This document shows positions 1-9,827 of a stretch of DNA of 60,634 nt, piece by piece (position 1 is the stretch's first letter; the number at the start of each line of letters is the position of its first letter). The notes below the pieces were generated by a model. The model ran no database searches. It was given only the letters and a program-made list of their open reading frames with translations, and was not told the DNA's origin. A program made the position numbers and the translations under genes. This stretch comes from JAAYLC01 sp964636665 (GTDB lineage: Bacteria > Bacteroidota > Bacteroidia > Flavobacteriales > Flavobacteriaceae): contig CAZWVT010000007.1 of NCBI GenBank assembly GCA_964636665.1, forward strand, positions 1 to 60,634, given 5' to 3'.

Positions 1-35
1 TATAAATAAATAAAACCCCAACTAATTATTATACT

Positions 36-2135
36 ATGGCAAAAGAAGTTGTAATATCTAAAGATCACGAGGAGCTTTTTAAAAGTAAGGTTTTAGGGCA
101 TCCAGCAGGTCTTTATGTTCTGTTTTTTACCGAAATGTGGGAGCGCTTTTCTTTTTATGGAATGCGCGTATTATTGATTAATTTCTTAACCATTGCTGCC
201 ATCGGTAGTAATCCGGGGTGGGAATGGTCTGCCGAAAACGCTGGTGCACTTTTCGGAACCTACGCTGGTCTTTTATACCTCACACCGCTTTTAGGAGGAG
301 TCATTGCCGATAGATATACAGGATATCGATGGGCAGTATTTATCGGATGTGTGATTATGACAGGTGGACACGCTTTTATGGCGGTGGAAACAGAGTTTTC
401 GCTCTATATGGGACTCGCCTTGTTAGTAATCGGTACAGGTTTCTTTAAGCCAAATATAACATCGATTATTTCCGAAATGTATAAATACCTGCCGGAGAAA
501 AAAGACGGTGCTTATACAATATTTTATATGGGCGTGAACGCAGGAGCTTTCTTCGGAATGATGCTTTGTGGATATCTTGCAGAACGTGTAGGATGGTCTT
601 GGGGCTTTGGACTAGCAGGAATCTTTATGCTTTTCGGAACAGTACAGTTTATGCTATCAAAACCGCTATTTGGTAAAATTGGGGATAAACCACAAAAGGA
701 TTTTGCCGATGATGATGATAGCGCAGAAGCTGTGGAAGAAAGAAACCACAAACCGAACCACTTTACCATCGTCGATAAAGCATTGATTGTTATAACCTCT
801 ATTATTGGATTGTTATACCTTCTAAACGATCCGTTATCGAAAATTGGAAATATTCACTTACTGCCACAAGAGTTTTTGGTGTCGGCTGATGTCCTACCAG
901 GTCCTTTAGTGATTACGATTATAGGAGTAGTTTTGTTGTTTTATCTGCTGTTTAGCCGAATTGCACGCTACGAGAAAATATTGAGAGATCGCATGATTGC
1001 AGTGATTATCTTCGCATTCTTTACCGTTGTCTTCTTTATTCCTTTCGAACAGGCGGCAACGTCTATGGTGATCTTTGCAAGAGATTATACACAACGCGTC
1101 TTAACCGGGAACGCAGCACTGATATTTAATATTGTCAATACTTTGTTGACAATTGTCCCGCTGATGATTGTGAGCTGGGTCCTCGTACTTTTATATAAAA
1201 ACTCTTCTAAAAAGATTCTAGGTAGTAATATTGTTCTGATTATCTGTTTTTCCATCATGTGGGGATTGGCTATCTGGATGTTGGTTCAAGATTTTTCAAC
1301 CAAAGTATATGAGGTTGAATATGAAGCAGTAAAAACAACTCAAATGGTTAATGGCGAAATGCAGGATGTGTATGAACCCATTACAGACGCAAGACCTCTT
1401 GCCGATGGAGAACAATCGGTTATGCACGTTTTGGAGTTTTCTACGAACAAAAGCTTGGTCGTAGGCGACCCAGTTGGAGCCCACTTAGAACTTGGAAAAT
1501 ACATCTACCTCGACGAGGATGGGGTAAGTCGATTATCTGGAGATTACTCCGAAATTAATGAACCATCACAGATTATTTCAGGTACTGTGAGCGAAATAAA
1601 AGACAATGAAGTAGAAATTACCGTTTCTTGGTTTAGTATTCTGAACTCCTTCTTTATTATTGCTCTTGCATCGCTCTTTACCAAATGGTGGGATAGCAAG
1701 TACAATCCCTCAGCAGCTGTTAAATATGGTCTTGGGTTGATTGTTATGGCAGCTGGGTTTGGAATTTTGGCATACGGATCAACATTGATTCCTTCTGGTG
1801 CTGTACCTGGAAGCGTTCGCATCGGAATGATTTGGTTGATTCTAACATACTTGTTTCTAACATTAGGCGAGCTGTTTTTGTCGCCAGTAGGATTGTCTTA
1901 CGTCAGTAAATTAGTCCCAGCCCGAATGATAGCCTTGATGTTTGGTGTGTGGTACTTGGCCATCGCCATTGGAAATAAAATTTCGGCATCTTTAGGAGGG
2001 ATGGTGGAGCAAGTTCAAACCGAATACAGCATGTCAACGTTCTTTTTAATATTTACAATTGGACCGTTAATAATTGGTTTGATTGCCATTCTCCTAAATC
2101 CCGTGTTGAAAAAACTAATGCACGGCGTACGATAA
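36..2135 (+). CDS. Proton-coupled oligopeptide transporter (POT/PTR2, peptide MFS transporter) with a large internal insertion
   Basis: Inner-membrane major-facilitator protein predicted to import di- and tripeptides with protons. The POT signature ExxER is present as E33-M-W-E36-R37 followed by FSFYG, and a TM7-type helix carries FFIPFEQ. The canonical TM8-TM10 region is recognisable late in the protein (LGLIVMAAGFG, then YLFLTLGELFLSPVGL). At 699 aa it is much longer than the usual bacterial POT (about 450-550 aa): between TM7 and TM8 lie two extra hydrophobic helices (about residues 360-417) and roughly 110 soluble residues (about 418-527). The start ATG is preceded by AT-rich sequence that reaches the window edge, so the promoter is not visible. 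A secreted thioredoxin follows 53 bp downstream. Family assignment is firm; substrate is inferred. Confidence 0.9.
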   Translation: MAKEVVISKDHEELFKSKVLGHPAGLYVLFFTEMWERFSFYGMRVLLINFLTIAAIGSNPGWEWSAENAGALFGTYAGLLYLTPLLGGVIADRYTGYRWAVFIGCVIMTGGHAFMAVETEFSLYMGLALLVIGTGFFKPNITSIISEMYKYLPEKKDGAYTIFYMGVNAGAFFGMMLCGYLAERVGWSWGFGLAGIFMLFGTVQFMLSKPLFGKIGDKPQKDFADDDDSAEAVEERNHKPNHFTIVDKALIVITSIIGLLYLLNDPLSKIGNIHLLPQEFLVSADVLPGPLVITIIGVVLLFYLLFSRIARYEKILRDRMIAVIIFAFFTVVFFIPFEQAATSMVIFARDYTQRVLTGNAALIFNIVNTLLTIVPLMIVSWVLVLLYKNSSKKILGSNIVLIICFSIMWGLAIWMLVQDFSTKVYEVEYEAVKTTQMVNGEMQDVYEPITDARPLADGEQSVMHVLEFSTNKSLVVGDPVGAHLELGKYIYLDEDGVSRLSGDYSEINEPSQIISGTVSEIKDNEVEITVSWFSILNSFFIIALASLFTKWWDSKYNPSAAVKYGLGLIVMAAGFGILAYGSTLIPSGAVPGSVRIGMIWLILTYLFLTLGELFLSPVGLSYVSKLVPARMIALMFGVWYLAIAIGNKISASLGGMVEQVQTEYSMSTFFLIFTIGPLIIGLIAILLNPVLKKLMHGVR

Positions 2136-2188
2136 AATTGCAATCTTCGTTTATATTAAATACATTTACGTGTTGTAATAATTAGATT

Positions 2189-2469
2189 ATGCAAAATATG
2201 CAAAAAATGAGATTGACTTTTAGTGTGTTACTATGTCTGATTGTAGGATTTTCTTATGCACAAGACGGTATAAATTGGATGAGTATGGACGATGCATTGG
2301 AAGCACAAAAGAAAGAACCCAAGAAAATTTTTATGGATGTCTATACTACTTGGTGCGGTCCTTGTAAAATGTTAGACAGAAATACGTTCAGTGATAAGAA
2401 TGTGATTGAGTATATCAACACGAACTATTATGCTGTAAAATTTAACGCAGAAGGGAATGAATCTGTTAC
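2189..2469 (+). CDS. Secreted thioredoxin-fold protein, 3' end lost in assembly gap
   Basis: The first 93 codons of a thioredoxin-family protein. An N-terminal signal peptide (about residues 1-24, ending FSYAQ) suggests export to the periplasm. The active site W-C-G-P-C-K lies near residue 57, in the expected context after a beta strand (IFMDVYTTWCGPC). Members of this group are usually about 150 aa, so some 60 C-terminal residues, including the cis-proline region, are missing in the run of Ns. Any translation continuing through the Ns is artefactual. It probably reduces or isomerises periplasmic disulfides. It may be co-transcribed with the peptide transporter 53 bp upstream, though a weak TACATTTA element before the gene could be its own -7 box. 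Confidence 0.8.
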
Positions 2470-2569
2470 NNNNNNNNNNNNNNNNNNNNNNNNNNNNNNN
2501 NNNNNNNNNNNNNNNNNNNNNNNNNNNNNNNNNNNNNNNNNNNNNNNNNNNNNNNNNNNNNNNNNNNNN
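2470..2569. other. Assembly gap (100 Ns)
   Basis: Exactly 100 consecutive Ns, the conventional placeholder for a scaffold gap of unknown size. It removes the 3' ends of two convergent genes, the thioredoxin on the left and comEC on the right. The true missing length cannot be read from the sequence. Confidence 0.99.
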
Positions 2570-4539
2570 GCAGTCTCTTCCCAACGCTTTATGTAGGATG
2601 GATAATTAGACCCGTCTGCAACAATCAATTTGGGTTTATGATTCTTTAATATTCGGGATAAATTTATTTTGGGACTGTGTGTTAGAATCAGTACATCTAC
2701 TGAAATATGCTCTGGAAGAATCGCCGTACTATCCATCACATAAATTGTTTTTCCTCCATAATTAAAGACATTGGGAAGCGGTTGAAGATGAATTTTGTTA
2801 ACCTTTTTATTGGAAATATAGGACGGAATAAAATTGTAATCTCTATAATCTATAGAAGTGTCCTTTACAAAGAGTGTTAAATGATTGTCTTTTTTATATC
2901 CAAATACTGATTCTCGCGATTTATGGAAAATATAAAAATCAGTATGCGAATTGGAATGTTTGTTATAAATCACAACTCCCACAAATAATGAAAAACTTGC
3001 AATTACCGGAAGTAGTCTTTTTCGGGATGGTGAATATAAATAGTGAATAAATAGAAAGAGTAATGCATAAATAATGATTGCATACGCTAAGGGAAAATAA
3101 ATTTCTTTTAGATGAAATACCTCTTGATTGGCTGTCCATCCGACAAAATTATTTAGTGTTTTGACCATCATATTATATAAATCGCTGAGCCAAACAGGTA
3201 AAAAATTAACGTAAGCCAGAATGACGACGGCTATTCCAAATGCCATAAATACTGTCAATGTTGGTAAAATAACCACATTCGTGAGTAAAAACAGTCCTGG
3301 AAAACTGTGGAAATAATACAATGTAAACGGAAGCACTCCGATTTGTGCCGAAATAGTTACCGCCAGAATGCTTTTAAATTCCCGCCACACGTAATTTTTT
3401 GAATATGTAAAAGGTCTGAACAAAGGAAGAAGCCATAGAATAAAAAACACAGCGGAATAACTCAATTGAAATCCAATGTGGAAAAGATTCATCGGATTGA
3501 TTAATGTAAGTACGAAAAACGAGATAAATAAGGTATTGACCGAAGAGGTTTTTCGTTTGAGAATCAAGGCTAAAGCAAAAAAACTAAACATCGAAACTGC
3601 TCGCATGACAGAAGGTGAAAGTCCTGCCATAAACGCAAATCCCCACAAGATTAATACAATGAGCAACGATCGAATCAAATGACCGTGTTTTAAATAACTT
3701 ATCGGCTTTAAAAGAAATGCCAGAAGCACATAAAATATTCCTACATGCAAGCCCGAAACTGCCAGAATATGTACAGCTCCTGCCGCAGCATATTGCTGAT
3801 ACAATTCCTTTGAAATATCTTTCTTTTCGCCAAGAATCAATGCTTGAATGATGCTCCGTTCATCAGTGGATAATGATGTTTCTCGAAGTTTATCCACCAA
3901 TTTAATCCGAAAATTCTGCGCCATACCATACAAAGTAGTACTTCCTTTGGTATGAATGTGGATGTCTTTCCCGGGAATAATCAGTTGACCGTAAACGTGT
4001 TGGGTTTTTAAATATTCCGAATATTCAAATTGATATGGATTTAAACTCTTAGGAATGGATTTGATTTTGCCGTGAACATAGATTAAATCATCTGTTTGAA
4101 AAATTGTATTTAAAGAATCTTTTTGAATGTTCAACAGGATTTTTCCACTCTTTTTTGAACCGTCTAAGAATAAAACATTTGCAAAATATTTGTCGTAATA
4201 AGCATCCGGTTTTAAGCTTTCCGATATTTTAAGAACGACAGATTGATTTGTTTCATCAATTTGAGCGTGAGAATAATGATTTTTTTGAAATTCCGGTAAG
4301 CGAATTTGATAACTGAAAATACCGAGGACTATAAATATCAAATAGATTGTCAGTCCGTAATAAATATTCTGAAATATGGATTTTCTAATAAAAAACCATT
4401 GAAAAAATGCTATGACTAACAATCCGGCAAGTATGGGTAACGCTACAAAAGGCAGATTCCACTTAAATGCAATTAGAACTCCTACCGCATAAAGGAGCGA
4501 TAAACGGATAATCGGATATTGTCTAAGAAAATTTGGCAT
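2570..4539 (-). CDS. comEC: ComEC/Rec2-family DNA uptake channel, C-terminal end lost in gap
   Basis: Polytopic inner-membrane protein of the competence family, which moves single-stranded DNA into the cytoplasm during natural transformation. 656 codons are present. The N-terminal part has several hydrophobic helices and an OB-like soluble region (DUF4131 type). The Competence domain is marked by HILAVSGLHVG near the middle, followed by many transmembrane helices including the LSPSVMRA motif. The C-terminal domain looks like a degenerate metallo-beta-lactamase fold (VDVLILTHSPKINL) without the zinc histidine cluster, as often seen in Bacteroidota. Only the last residues should be missing in the gap. 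Transcribed after the NlpC/P60 gene, 92 bp away. Whether this organism is competent cannot be told from this gene alone. Confidence 0.88.
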
Positions 4540-4631
4540 AATCTCATAGCATTAATCTCGGAAACCTGACAATTATTTAATTATCAAGCTGTAAGAAAAA
4601 TAATTTATATGGAAAAACTTATTTGTTTTCC

Positions 4632-5252
4632 TCAGATTACTCGTCGTGCTTGCGTAAAAGCACGATTCCAATAACTTTCTTTTAAAGAAGAAATAATCAC
4701 TCCGGCAGTGGTAGTTGCATGAATAAAATGAATTGTCTCATCTGTAACATCTACAACAAGTCCCACGTGACTGATGACATTTCTATTGGTAGTTTTGAAA
4801 AAAACCAAATCACCGGGCTCTACTTCATTTAAAGAAATTTTATATCCTTCTTTTGCCATATCCCGTGATGAGCGCGGAAGCCGAATTTGCTCTTGTTCAA
4901 AAGCTGTACATATCAAGCCCGAACAATCCATTCCTGCACGTGTGGTTCCTCCATATTTATAGCGAGTGCCTTCAAAAGATTTTGCGAAATTTATAATTTG
5001 ACTCCGTTGGTCAATTGATGGAACAGACGAAGATGTTAACTCTTCCAAATCAGAAACTTCATGTGAAGAATTGGAATAAACAGTGGCATTCGATTCTTCA
5101 AAAGTATTCGGATTTTCTTTTGCTTTTTTTGCTTCGCCGGGTTTGACATAAATCGTGCGTGATGGAGAAACTTGTACATATCCTGAAGGTCGGGGACTGG
5201 CACAGGAAACAATTAAAAAGGACAATCCGACAAAATAGAACACGTATTTCAT
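4632..5252 (-). CDS. NlpC/P60 (C40) cell-wall peptidase, lipoprotein
   Basis: Predicted envelope lipoprotein that cleaves peptidoglycan stem peptides. The signal peptide ends in a lipobox (LIVSC, lipid-bearing Cys17). After a low-complexity linker (residues about 18-80) comes an NlpC/P60 domain at about 85-205 with catalytic Cys110 (in MDCSG), His162 (in SHVGL) and a third polar residue, probably His178. The length of 206 aa fits single-domain family members. It lies between lpxB (76 bp upstream) and comEC on the same strand. A near-consensus -7 element (TATCTTTA on the minus strand) sits in the gap from lpxB, so it may have its own promoter. Confidence 0.88.
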   Translation of the reverse strand: MKYVFYFVGLSFLIVSCASPRPSGYVQVSPSRTIYVKPGEAKKAKENPNTFEESNATVYSNSSHEVSDLEELTSSSVPSIDQRSQIINFAKSFEGTRYKYGGTTRAGMDCSGLICTAFEQEQIRLPRSSRDMAKEGYKISLNEVEPGDLVFFKTTNRNVISHVGLVVDVTDETIHFIHATTTAGVIISSLKESYWNRAFTQARRVI

Positions 5253-5328
5253 GAAGCGACAATGTTTTAAACACCGTGTTAAAGATATTGAAAAAATGAT
5301 AATTTTACCAAATCCGATGAGCTTTTAG

Positions 5329-6441
5329 TTATTTCACGGAGGTTATGATAAGCTTTGCAGTATTTTCACTCGCCCCGATTCCGCCTAATTTTTGTTCCAA
5401 TTCGTAGTAATCCAAAAATATTTTTTCGCGGATTTCAGGGGATAATATTTTAGTTAATTCCTTTTTTAAATTTTTAGTATTCAATTCCGATTGAATTAAT
5501 TCAGTTACCGCCGGTTTGTCAAGAATTAAATTGACAAGAGAAATATACTTTAAGTTAATAACGCGTTTTGCAATTTCATAACTGATTCTTCCGCCTTTGT
5601 AACACACAACTTGAGGAACTTTAAAAAGTGCTGTTTCCAAGGTGGCAGTTCCGGAAGTAACCAAAGCTGCTGTAGCAATATCGAGAAGCTGATACGTTTG
5701 ATTTTGAACCAGTTGAATGTTTGTTTCCGTTAAGAAAGGGTCGTAAAAACTGCGATTCTGTCCCGGTGCGCCGGCGATGACAAATTGATGGTCTTCAAAA
5801 TTATCTGTTACAGAAAGCATAATTTTAAGCATTTTTCTAATTTCCTGTTTTCTGCTTCCGGGCAGCAAAGCGATAATTGGCTTGTTGTTTAGGTTATTCT
5901 TTTTTCGGAAAAATGCTTCATCGACAGGCGGAAGTTGGTTGATGGCATCCAAAAGCGGATGTCCGACAAAATTCACTTTAAAATTGTGTTTCTCTTCATA
6001 AAAATCCTTTTCAAAAGGCAGAATAACATACATTTCATCCACATCTCTTTTTATGGATTTTATACGTCCTTCTTTCCAAGCCCATATTTGTGGAGAAATA
6101 TAATAATGAATAGGAAAATTCTTCTGCTTTGCCCATTTTGCAATTCGCATATTGAATCCCGGATAATCAATTAAAATCAACATGTCCGGTTGGAAATTTT
6201 CAATATCTTTTTTGCAGAAATCAATATTCTTAAAAATCGTTCTCAGATTTAGAACAACCTCTAAAAATCCCATAAAAGCCAAGTTGCGATAATGTTTAAC
6301 CAACGTTCCTCCGGCAGCTTCCATTAAATCGCCGCCCCATACTCTGAAATCGGCACCGGTATCGTGTTTTTTTATGGCTTTCATCAGATTTGCTCCGTGC
6401 AAATCGCCTGAAGCTTCTCCTGCTATTATATAGTATTTCAT
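5329..6441 (-). CDS. lpxB: Lipid-A-disaccharide synthase
   Basis: Glycosyltransferase family 19 enzyme that joins UDP-2,3-diacylglucosamine and lipid X to form the lipid A disaccharide at the inner face of the cytoplasmic membrane. The N-terminus has the family motif AGEASGDLHGANL; further on are FMGFLEVV, HYISPQIWAWKEGR, FVGHPLLD and the nucleotide-binding LLPGSRKQEI, then SGTATLETAL. The length of 370 aa is normal. The ddl stop codon is only 7 bp upstream, so the two genes are very probably one transcript. In many Flavobacteriia surE sits next to lpxB; here its place is taken by ddl. Presence shows a Gram-negative outer membrane with lipid A. Confidence 0.95.
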   Translation of the reverse strand: MKYYIIAGEASGDLHGANLMKAIKKHDTGADFRVWGGDLMEAAGGTLVKHYRNLAFMGFLEVVLNLRTIFKNIDFCKKDIENFQPDMLILIDYPGFNMRIAKWAKQKNFPIHYYISPQIWAWKEGRIKSIKRDVDEMYVILPFEKDFYEEKHNFKVNFVGHPLLDAINQLPPVDEAFFRKKNNLNNKPIIALLPGSRKQEIRKMLKIMLSVTDNFEDHQFVIAGAPGQNRSFYDPFLTETNIQLVQNQTYQLLDIATAALVTSGTATLETALFKVPQVVCYKGGRISYEIAKRVINLKYISLVNLILDKPAVTELIQSELNTKNLKKELTKILSPEIREKIFLDYYELEQKLGGIGASENTAKLIITSVK

Positions 6442-6448
6442 AAATTTA

Positions 6449-7438
6449 TCAACTGCTTGCTTTTTGTTTTAAAGCATTTTCTGTCAGAATACCAAAAAAC
6501 TCAGTCAAGCTCATTCCGGCTGCGCGAACTTGTTTCGGAATGATACTTTCTGTCGATAATCCGGGGTTGGTATTAATTTCTAAAAAATAAGGTTTTTCGT
6601 TTTGAATAATAAAATCACTCCGCGTGATTCCTTTCATATTGAGCAATTTATAGATTCGTTTTGCTTCATTCTGCAAAGTTGTTGTCAATTCCTCCGAGAT
6701 TCTTGCAGGAGTAATTTCTTCAGATTCTCCGAGGTATTTTGCGCCGTAATCAAAAAAATCGTTCTCCGTAACAATTTCAGTCGGCGGAAGTGCAATTATT
6801 TCTGTGTCGTTGTTAAAAACACCTACTTGAACTTCATCTCCAATCAAAGCAGTTTCCACTATAACCTGAGAATCTTCAGTAAATGCTTTTTCCAATGCTG
6901 AGTCAATTTCTTCCATCGTGTGAACTTTGCTCACTCCAAAACTTGAACCCGAACGGTTTGGTTTGACAAAACACGGAAGACCAACTTTCTTAATGATTTC
7001 TGCTTTATCAATATGATCTCCTTTATTTATGTAAAATGAATTGGCACAGTTAATTTGAAAATTCTTAAGCACCGACAAGCAATCCCGTTTGTTAAAACTC
7101 AATGCAGAAGCGTAATAATCACAACCGGTATGCGGAATTTCCAACAATTCCCAATAAGCCTGTAAATAACCGTCCTCACCGGGAGTGCCGTGGATGGCAT
7201 TAAAAACAGCATCCGGAATTACTACGCCGTTTTCTGTGTCAAAAGAAAAATTGTGACGATTTACAGGAATTTTGTTTCTTTCGTCGGGAATAAAATACCA
7301 TCCTTCTTTGAGAATATGTATCGGATAGATGTTGTATGAATTTTTATCCAAAGCATTACAAACAACCGTGCCGCTATTGATAGAAATTTGAAACTCACTG
7401 GAGTATCCGCCCATTACAACTGCAATGTTTTTTTTCAT
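6449..7438 (-). CDS. ddl: D-alanine--D-alanine ligase
   Basis: Cytoplasmic ATP-grasp ligase that makes D-Ala-D-Ala for peptidoglycan stem peptides. Visible motifs are MGGYSSEFQISI at the N-terminus, IHGTPGEDGYLQA, PCFVKPNRSGSSFGV (ATP-grasp lysine loop), and the metal-binding end FLEINTNPGLSTES. Length 329 aa, normal for Bacteroidota Ddl. I chose the ATG at 7436-7438; an in-frame TTG three codons upstream would add only M-T-F and has no support. A good Bacteroidota promoter lies upstream (7460-7494). lpxB follows 7 bp after the stop, so peptidoglycan precursor and lipid A synthesis are probably co-transcribed. Confidence 0.95.
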   Translation of the reverse strand: MKKNIAVVMGGYSSEFQISINSGTVVCNALDKNSYNIYPIHILKEGWYFIPDERNKIPVNRHNFSFDTENGVVIPDAVFNAIHGTPGEDGYLQAYWELLEIPHTGCDYYASALSFNKRDCLSVLKNFQINCANSFYINKGDHIDKAEIIKKVGLPCFVKPNRSGSSFGVSKVHTMEEIDSALEKAFTEDSQVIVETALIGDEVQVGVFNNDTEIIALPPTEIVTENDFFDYGAKYLGESEEITPARISEELTTTLQNEAKRIYKLLNMKGITRSDFIIQNEKPYFLEINTNPGLSTESIIPKQVRAAGMSLTEFFGILTENALKQKASS

Positions 7439-7459
7439 AAAAGTCAATTAGGTTTCTTA

Positions 7460-7494
7460 CAAAGGTAGGAGAAAATGAAAGTCCATGAAACAAA
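7460..7494 (-). promoter_or_regulatory. Bacteroidota-type promoter for ddl-lpxB
   Basis: Read on the minus strand: TTTG (7491-7494), a 23-bp spacer, then TACCTTTG (7460-7467), matching the TTTG/TAnnTTTG pattern. It ends 21 bp before the ddl ATG, giving a short leader. No other candidate is seen between recG and ddl. Confidence 0.7.
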
Positions 7495-7526
7495 TACGCT
7501 TTCTTGTGTCATAATTAATGTGAAAA

Positions 7527-9632
7527 TTAAGAGATGTATTCCCAAATTTCTCTTCGATTTACCAAGTTTTCAAAAGTACGGCGAATCGGAATGTTTTTTT
7601 CTGATTTGAGCGCAGGATCTTCGTTTAAAATATCAATTGCATATTTTCGAGCCAATTTTAAAATTTCAGTATCTTTTACAATATCTGCAATTCGAAGATT
7701 TAATACGCCACTTTGCTGGGTTCCCATCATATCGCCCGGTCCGCGTAATTTTAAATCTACTTCTGCAATTTCAAATCCGTCGGTAGTGCGAACCATCGTT
7801 TGCATCCTGATTTTCGCTTCGTTGGAAAGTTTGTGTCCCGTCATCAAAATACAATAACTTTGTTCTGCACCCCGACCAACGCGACCGCGTAATTGATGCA
7901 ATTGGGAAAGCCCGAAACGTTCTGCACTTTCAATAACCATCACGCTGGCATTGGGAACGTTCACGCCCACTTCAATTACTGTGGTAGCTACCATAATTTG
8001 TGTTTCACCTCTTACAAAACGATTCATTTCGTAATCTTTGTCAGCCGATTTCATTTTTCCGTGAACTATGGAAACTTGATAATCCGGAAGCGGAAACTCC
8101 CGAACGATGCTGTGATAACCGTCTTCAAGATCTTTGTAATCCATTTTTTCACTTTCTTCAATGAGTGGATAAACGACATAAACCTGACGTCCTTTTTTTA
8201 TTTCTTCGCGCATAAAATAAAATAGTTGAAGTCTATGGGAATCATACCGATGCAATGTTTGAATGCTTTTTCGACCCGGAGGAAGTTCATCGATAACGCT
8301 GATATCCAAATCGCCATAAACGCTCATTGCCAATGTTCTGGGAATGGGAGTTGCGGTCATAACCAACACGTGTGGCGGAAATTTATTTTTCAACCAGAGT
8401 TTGCTGCGTTGTTCCACACCAAAACGATGTTGCTCATCGACAATGGCTAATCCCAAGTTTTTAAATTGGACTTTGTCTTCCAAAATGGCATGCGTTCCGA
8501 CTAAAATCTGGAGATTGCCATTTTCCAAATTTTCATGAATGATTTTTCGTTCGGAAGTTTTTGTTGAACCGGTCAGTAATGCAATAGAAATTCCGATTTT
8601 TTCTGCCCATTCCGAAAGTCCGGTAAAATGTTGTGTGGCTAAAATTTCTGTCGGTGCCATTAAACACGCTTGGAAATCGTTGTCGAGTGCAATCAACATC
8701 GATAAAAATGCAACTATGGTTTTTCCGCTTCCCACGTCGCCTTGCAACAAACGATTCATTTGCGCTTTACTGCCTAAATCATTGCGAATTTCTTTGACCA
8801 CGCGTTTTTGAGCTTTCGTCAATTCAAAAGGGAGGTGATTGTTGTAAAAATCGTGAAAATAATTTCCTATTTTCTCAAAAGGATAGCCTTTAATCTTGCT
8901 TTTATGAACTTTATTTTTCCGGACGAGCTGAAGTTGAATGTAAAACAATTCTTCAAATTTCAAACGGAATTGCGACCGAACCAAATGCGCTTGACTTTGC
9001 GGAAAATGAATGTTAAACAAAGCTTCTGCCTTCGAGGGCATTTTTAGATTTTGTAATACTTCAGCGGATAAAGTTTCCGAAATCCGACCGGTTATATTTT
9101 CAAAAATATGTTGAATGCAAGTGCTGATTATGCGATTTGAAACTCCTCCCGAAGTGAGTTTTTCCGTAGAACGATACATCGGTTGCATGGCTGAGCGCAA
9201 ACTTGTTTTGTGTTTTTCCAAAAGTTCCATTTCCGGATGTGGCATGGAAAAGAGGCCGTTAAAAAAAGTCGTTTTTCCGAAAATCACATAAGGCACATTA
9301 ATTTTCAAACTGTTTTGAATCCATTTGATGCCGCGAAACCAAACCAGTTCCATACTTCCCGTATCATCTGTAAAGGTTGCAATCAAACGTTTTCCCCGAT
9401 TTTGTCCGGCAATTTTCAAATGGGTAATTTTACCTATTATCTGAACTTCGACATTGGTATTTTGCAATTGATTTATTTTGAGATATTCCGTCCGGTCTAA
9501 ATAACGATAAGGAAAAAAATGAAGCATATCCCGTGCGGTGAAAATACCCAGTTCTTTCTTTATTAATGCGGCACGAGGAGGCGTAATGCCTTTCAGATAA
9601 TCAATCGGACTGTTTAAAAAATCGGAACGCAT
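7527..9632 (-). CDS. recG: ATP-dependent DNA helicase RecG
   Basis: Superfamily 2 DNA translocase that reverses stalled replication forks and processes recombination intermediates. An N-terminal wedge/OB region (about residues 1-220; GITPPRAALIKKELGI at the start) precedes the helicase core. Walker A is LLQGDVGSGKTIVA, the Walker B box is VDEQHRFGVEQR, motif III is MTATPIPRTLA, and the C-terminal helicase half has ATTVIEVGVNVPNA and QLRGRVGRG. The length of 701 aa is close to the family norm. The ATG start is preceded by a 195-bp intergenic stretch shared with the divergent M1 peptidase, in which I see no strong promoter for recG. Confidence 0.95.
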   Translation of the reverse strand: MRSDFLNSPIDYLKGITPPRAALIKKELGIFTARDMLHFFPYRYLDRTEYLKINQLQNTNVEVQIIGKITHLKIAGQNRGKRLIATFTDDTGSMELVWFRGIKWIQNSLKINVPYVIFGKTTFFNGLFSMPHPEMELLEKHKTSLRSAMQPMYRSTEKLTSGGVSNRIISTCIQHIFENITGRISETLSAEVLQNLKMPSKAEALFNIHFPQSQAHLVRSQFRLKFEELFYIQLQLVRKNKVHKSKIKGYPFEKIGNYFHDFYNNHLPFELTKAQKRVVKEIRNDLGSKAQMNRLLQGDVGSGKTIVAFLSMLIALDNDFQACLMAPTEILATQHFTGLSEWAEKIGISIALLTGSTKTSERKIIHENLENGNLQILVGTHAILEDKVQFKNLGLAIVDEQHRFGVEQRSKLWLKNKFPPHVLVMTATPIPRTLAMSVYGDLDISVIDELPPGRKSIQTLHRYDSHRLQLFYFMREEIKKGRQVYVVYPLIEESEKMDYKDLEDGYHSIVREFPLPDYQVSIVHGKMKSADKDYEMNRFVRGETQIMVATTVIEVGVNVPNASVMVIESAERFGLSQLHQLRGRVGRGAEQSYCILMTGHKLSNEAKIRMQTMVRTTDGFEIAEVDLKLRGPGDMMGTQQSGVLNLRIADIVKDTEILKLARKYAIDILNEDPALKSEKNIPIRRTFENLVNRREIWEYIS

Positions 9633-9827
9633 GAATGTTGATTTTCGCTTTTCGGAACTATAAAAATCTCAAAAAAGTTTAAAAGACTAAAATAAGACGA
9701 TTCATTCAACTAATTGCTAATTTAATTCTTCAAATAGAAAAAACGATGCTTTTCTGTCAATTTTTGAATTTTACTGTTTGGAATGATGTGTAATATAATA
9801 GTTGAAGATTATTTTTGAGAAAAATTA

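Noticed and set aside
2428..2596. Open frames that read through the run of Ns on both strands
   Set aside because: Artefact of placeholder bases; the residues beyond the gap in each frame belong to the opposite gene.
6430..6450. Missing surE next to lpxB considered as a sign of rearrangement
   Set aside because: The lpxB-ddl junction is tight and intact (7 bp) with no remnant of another gene, so this seems to be a stable arrangement.
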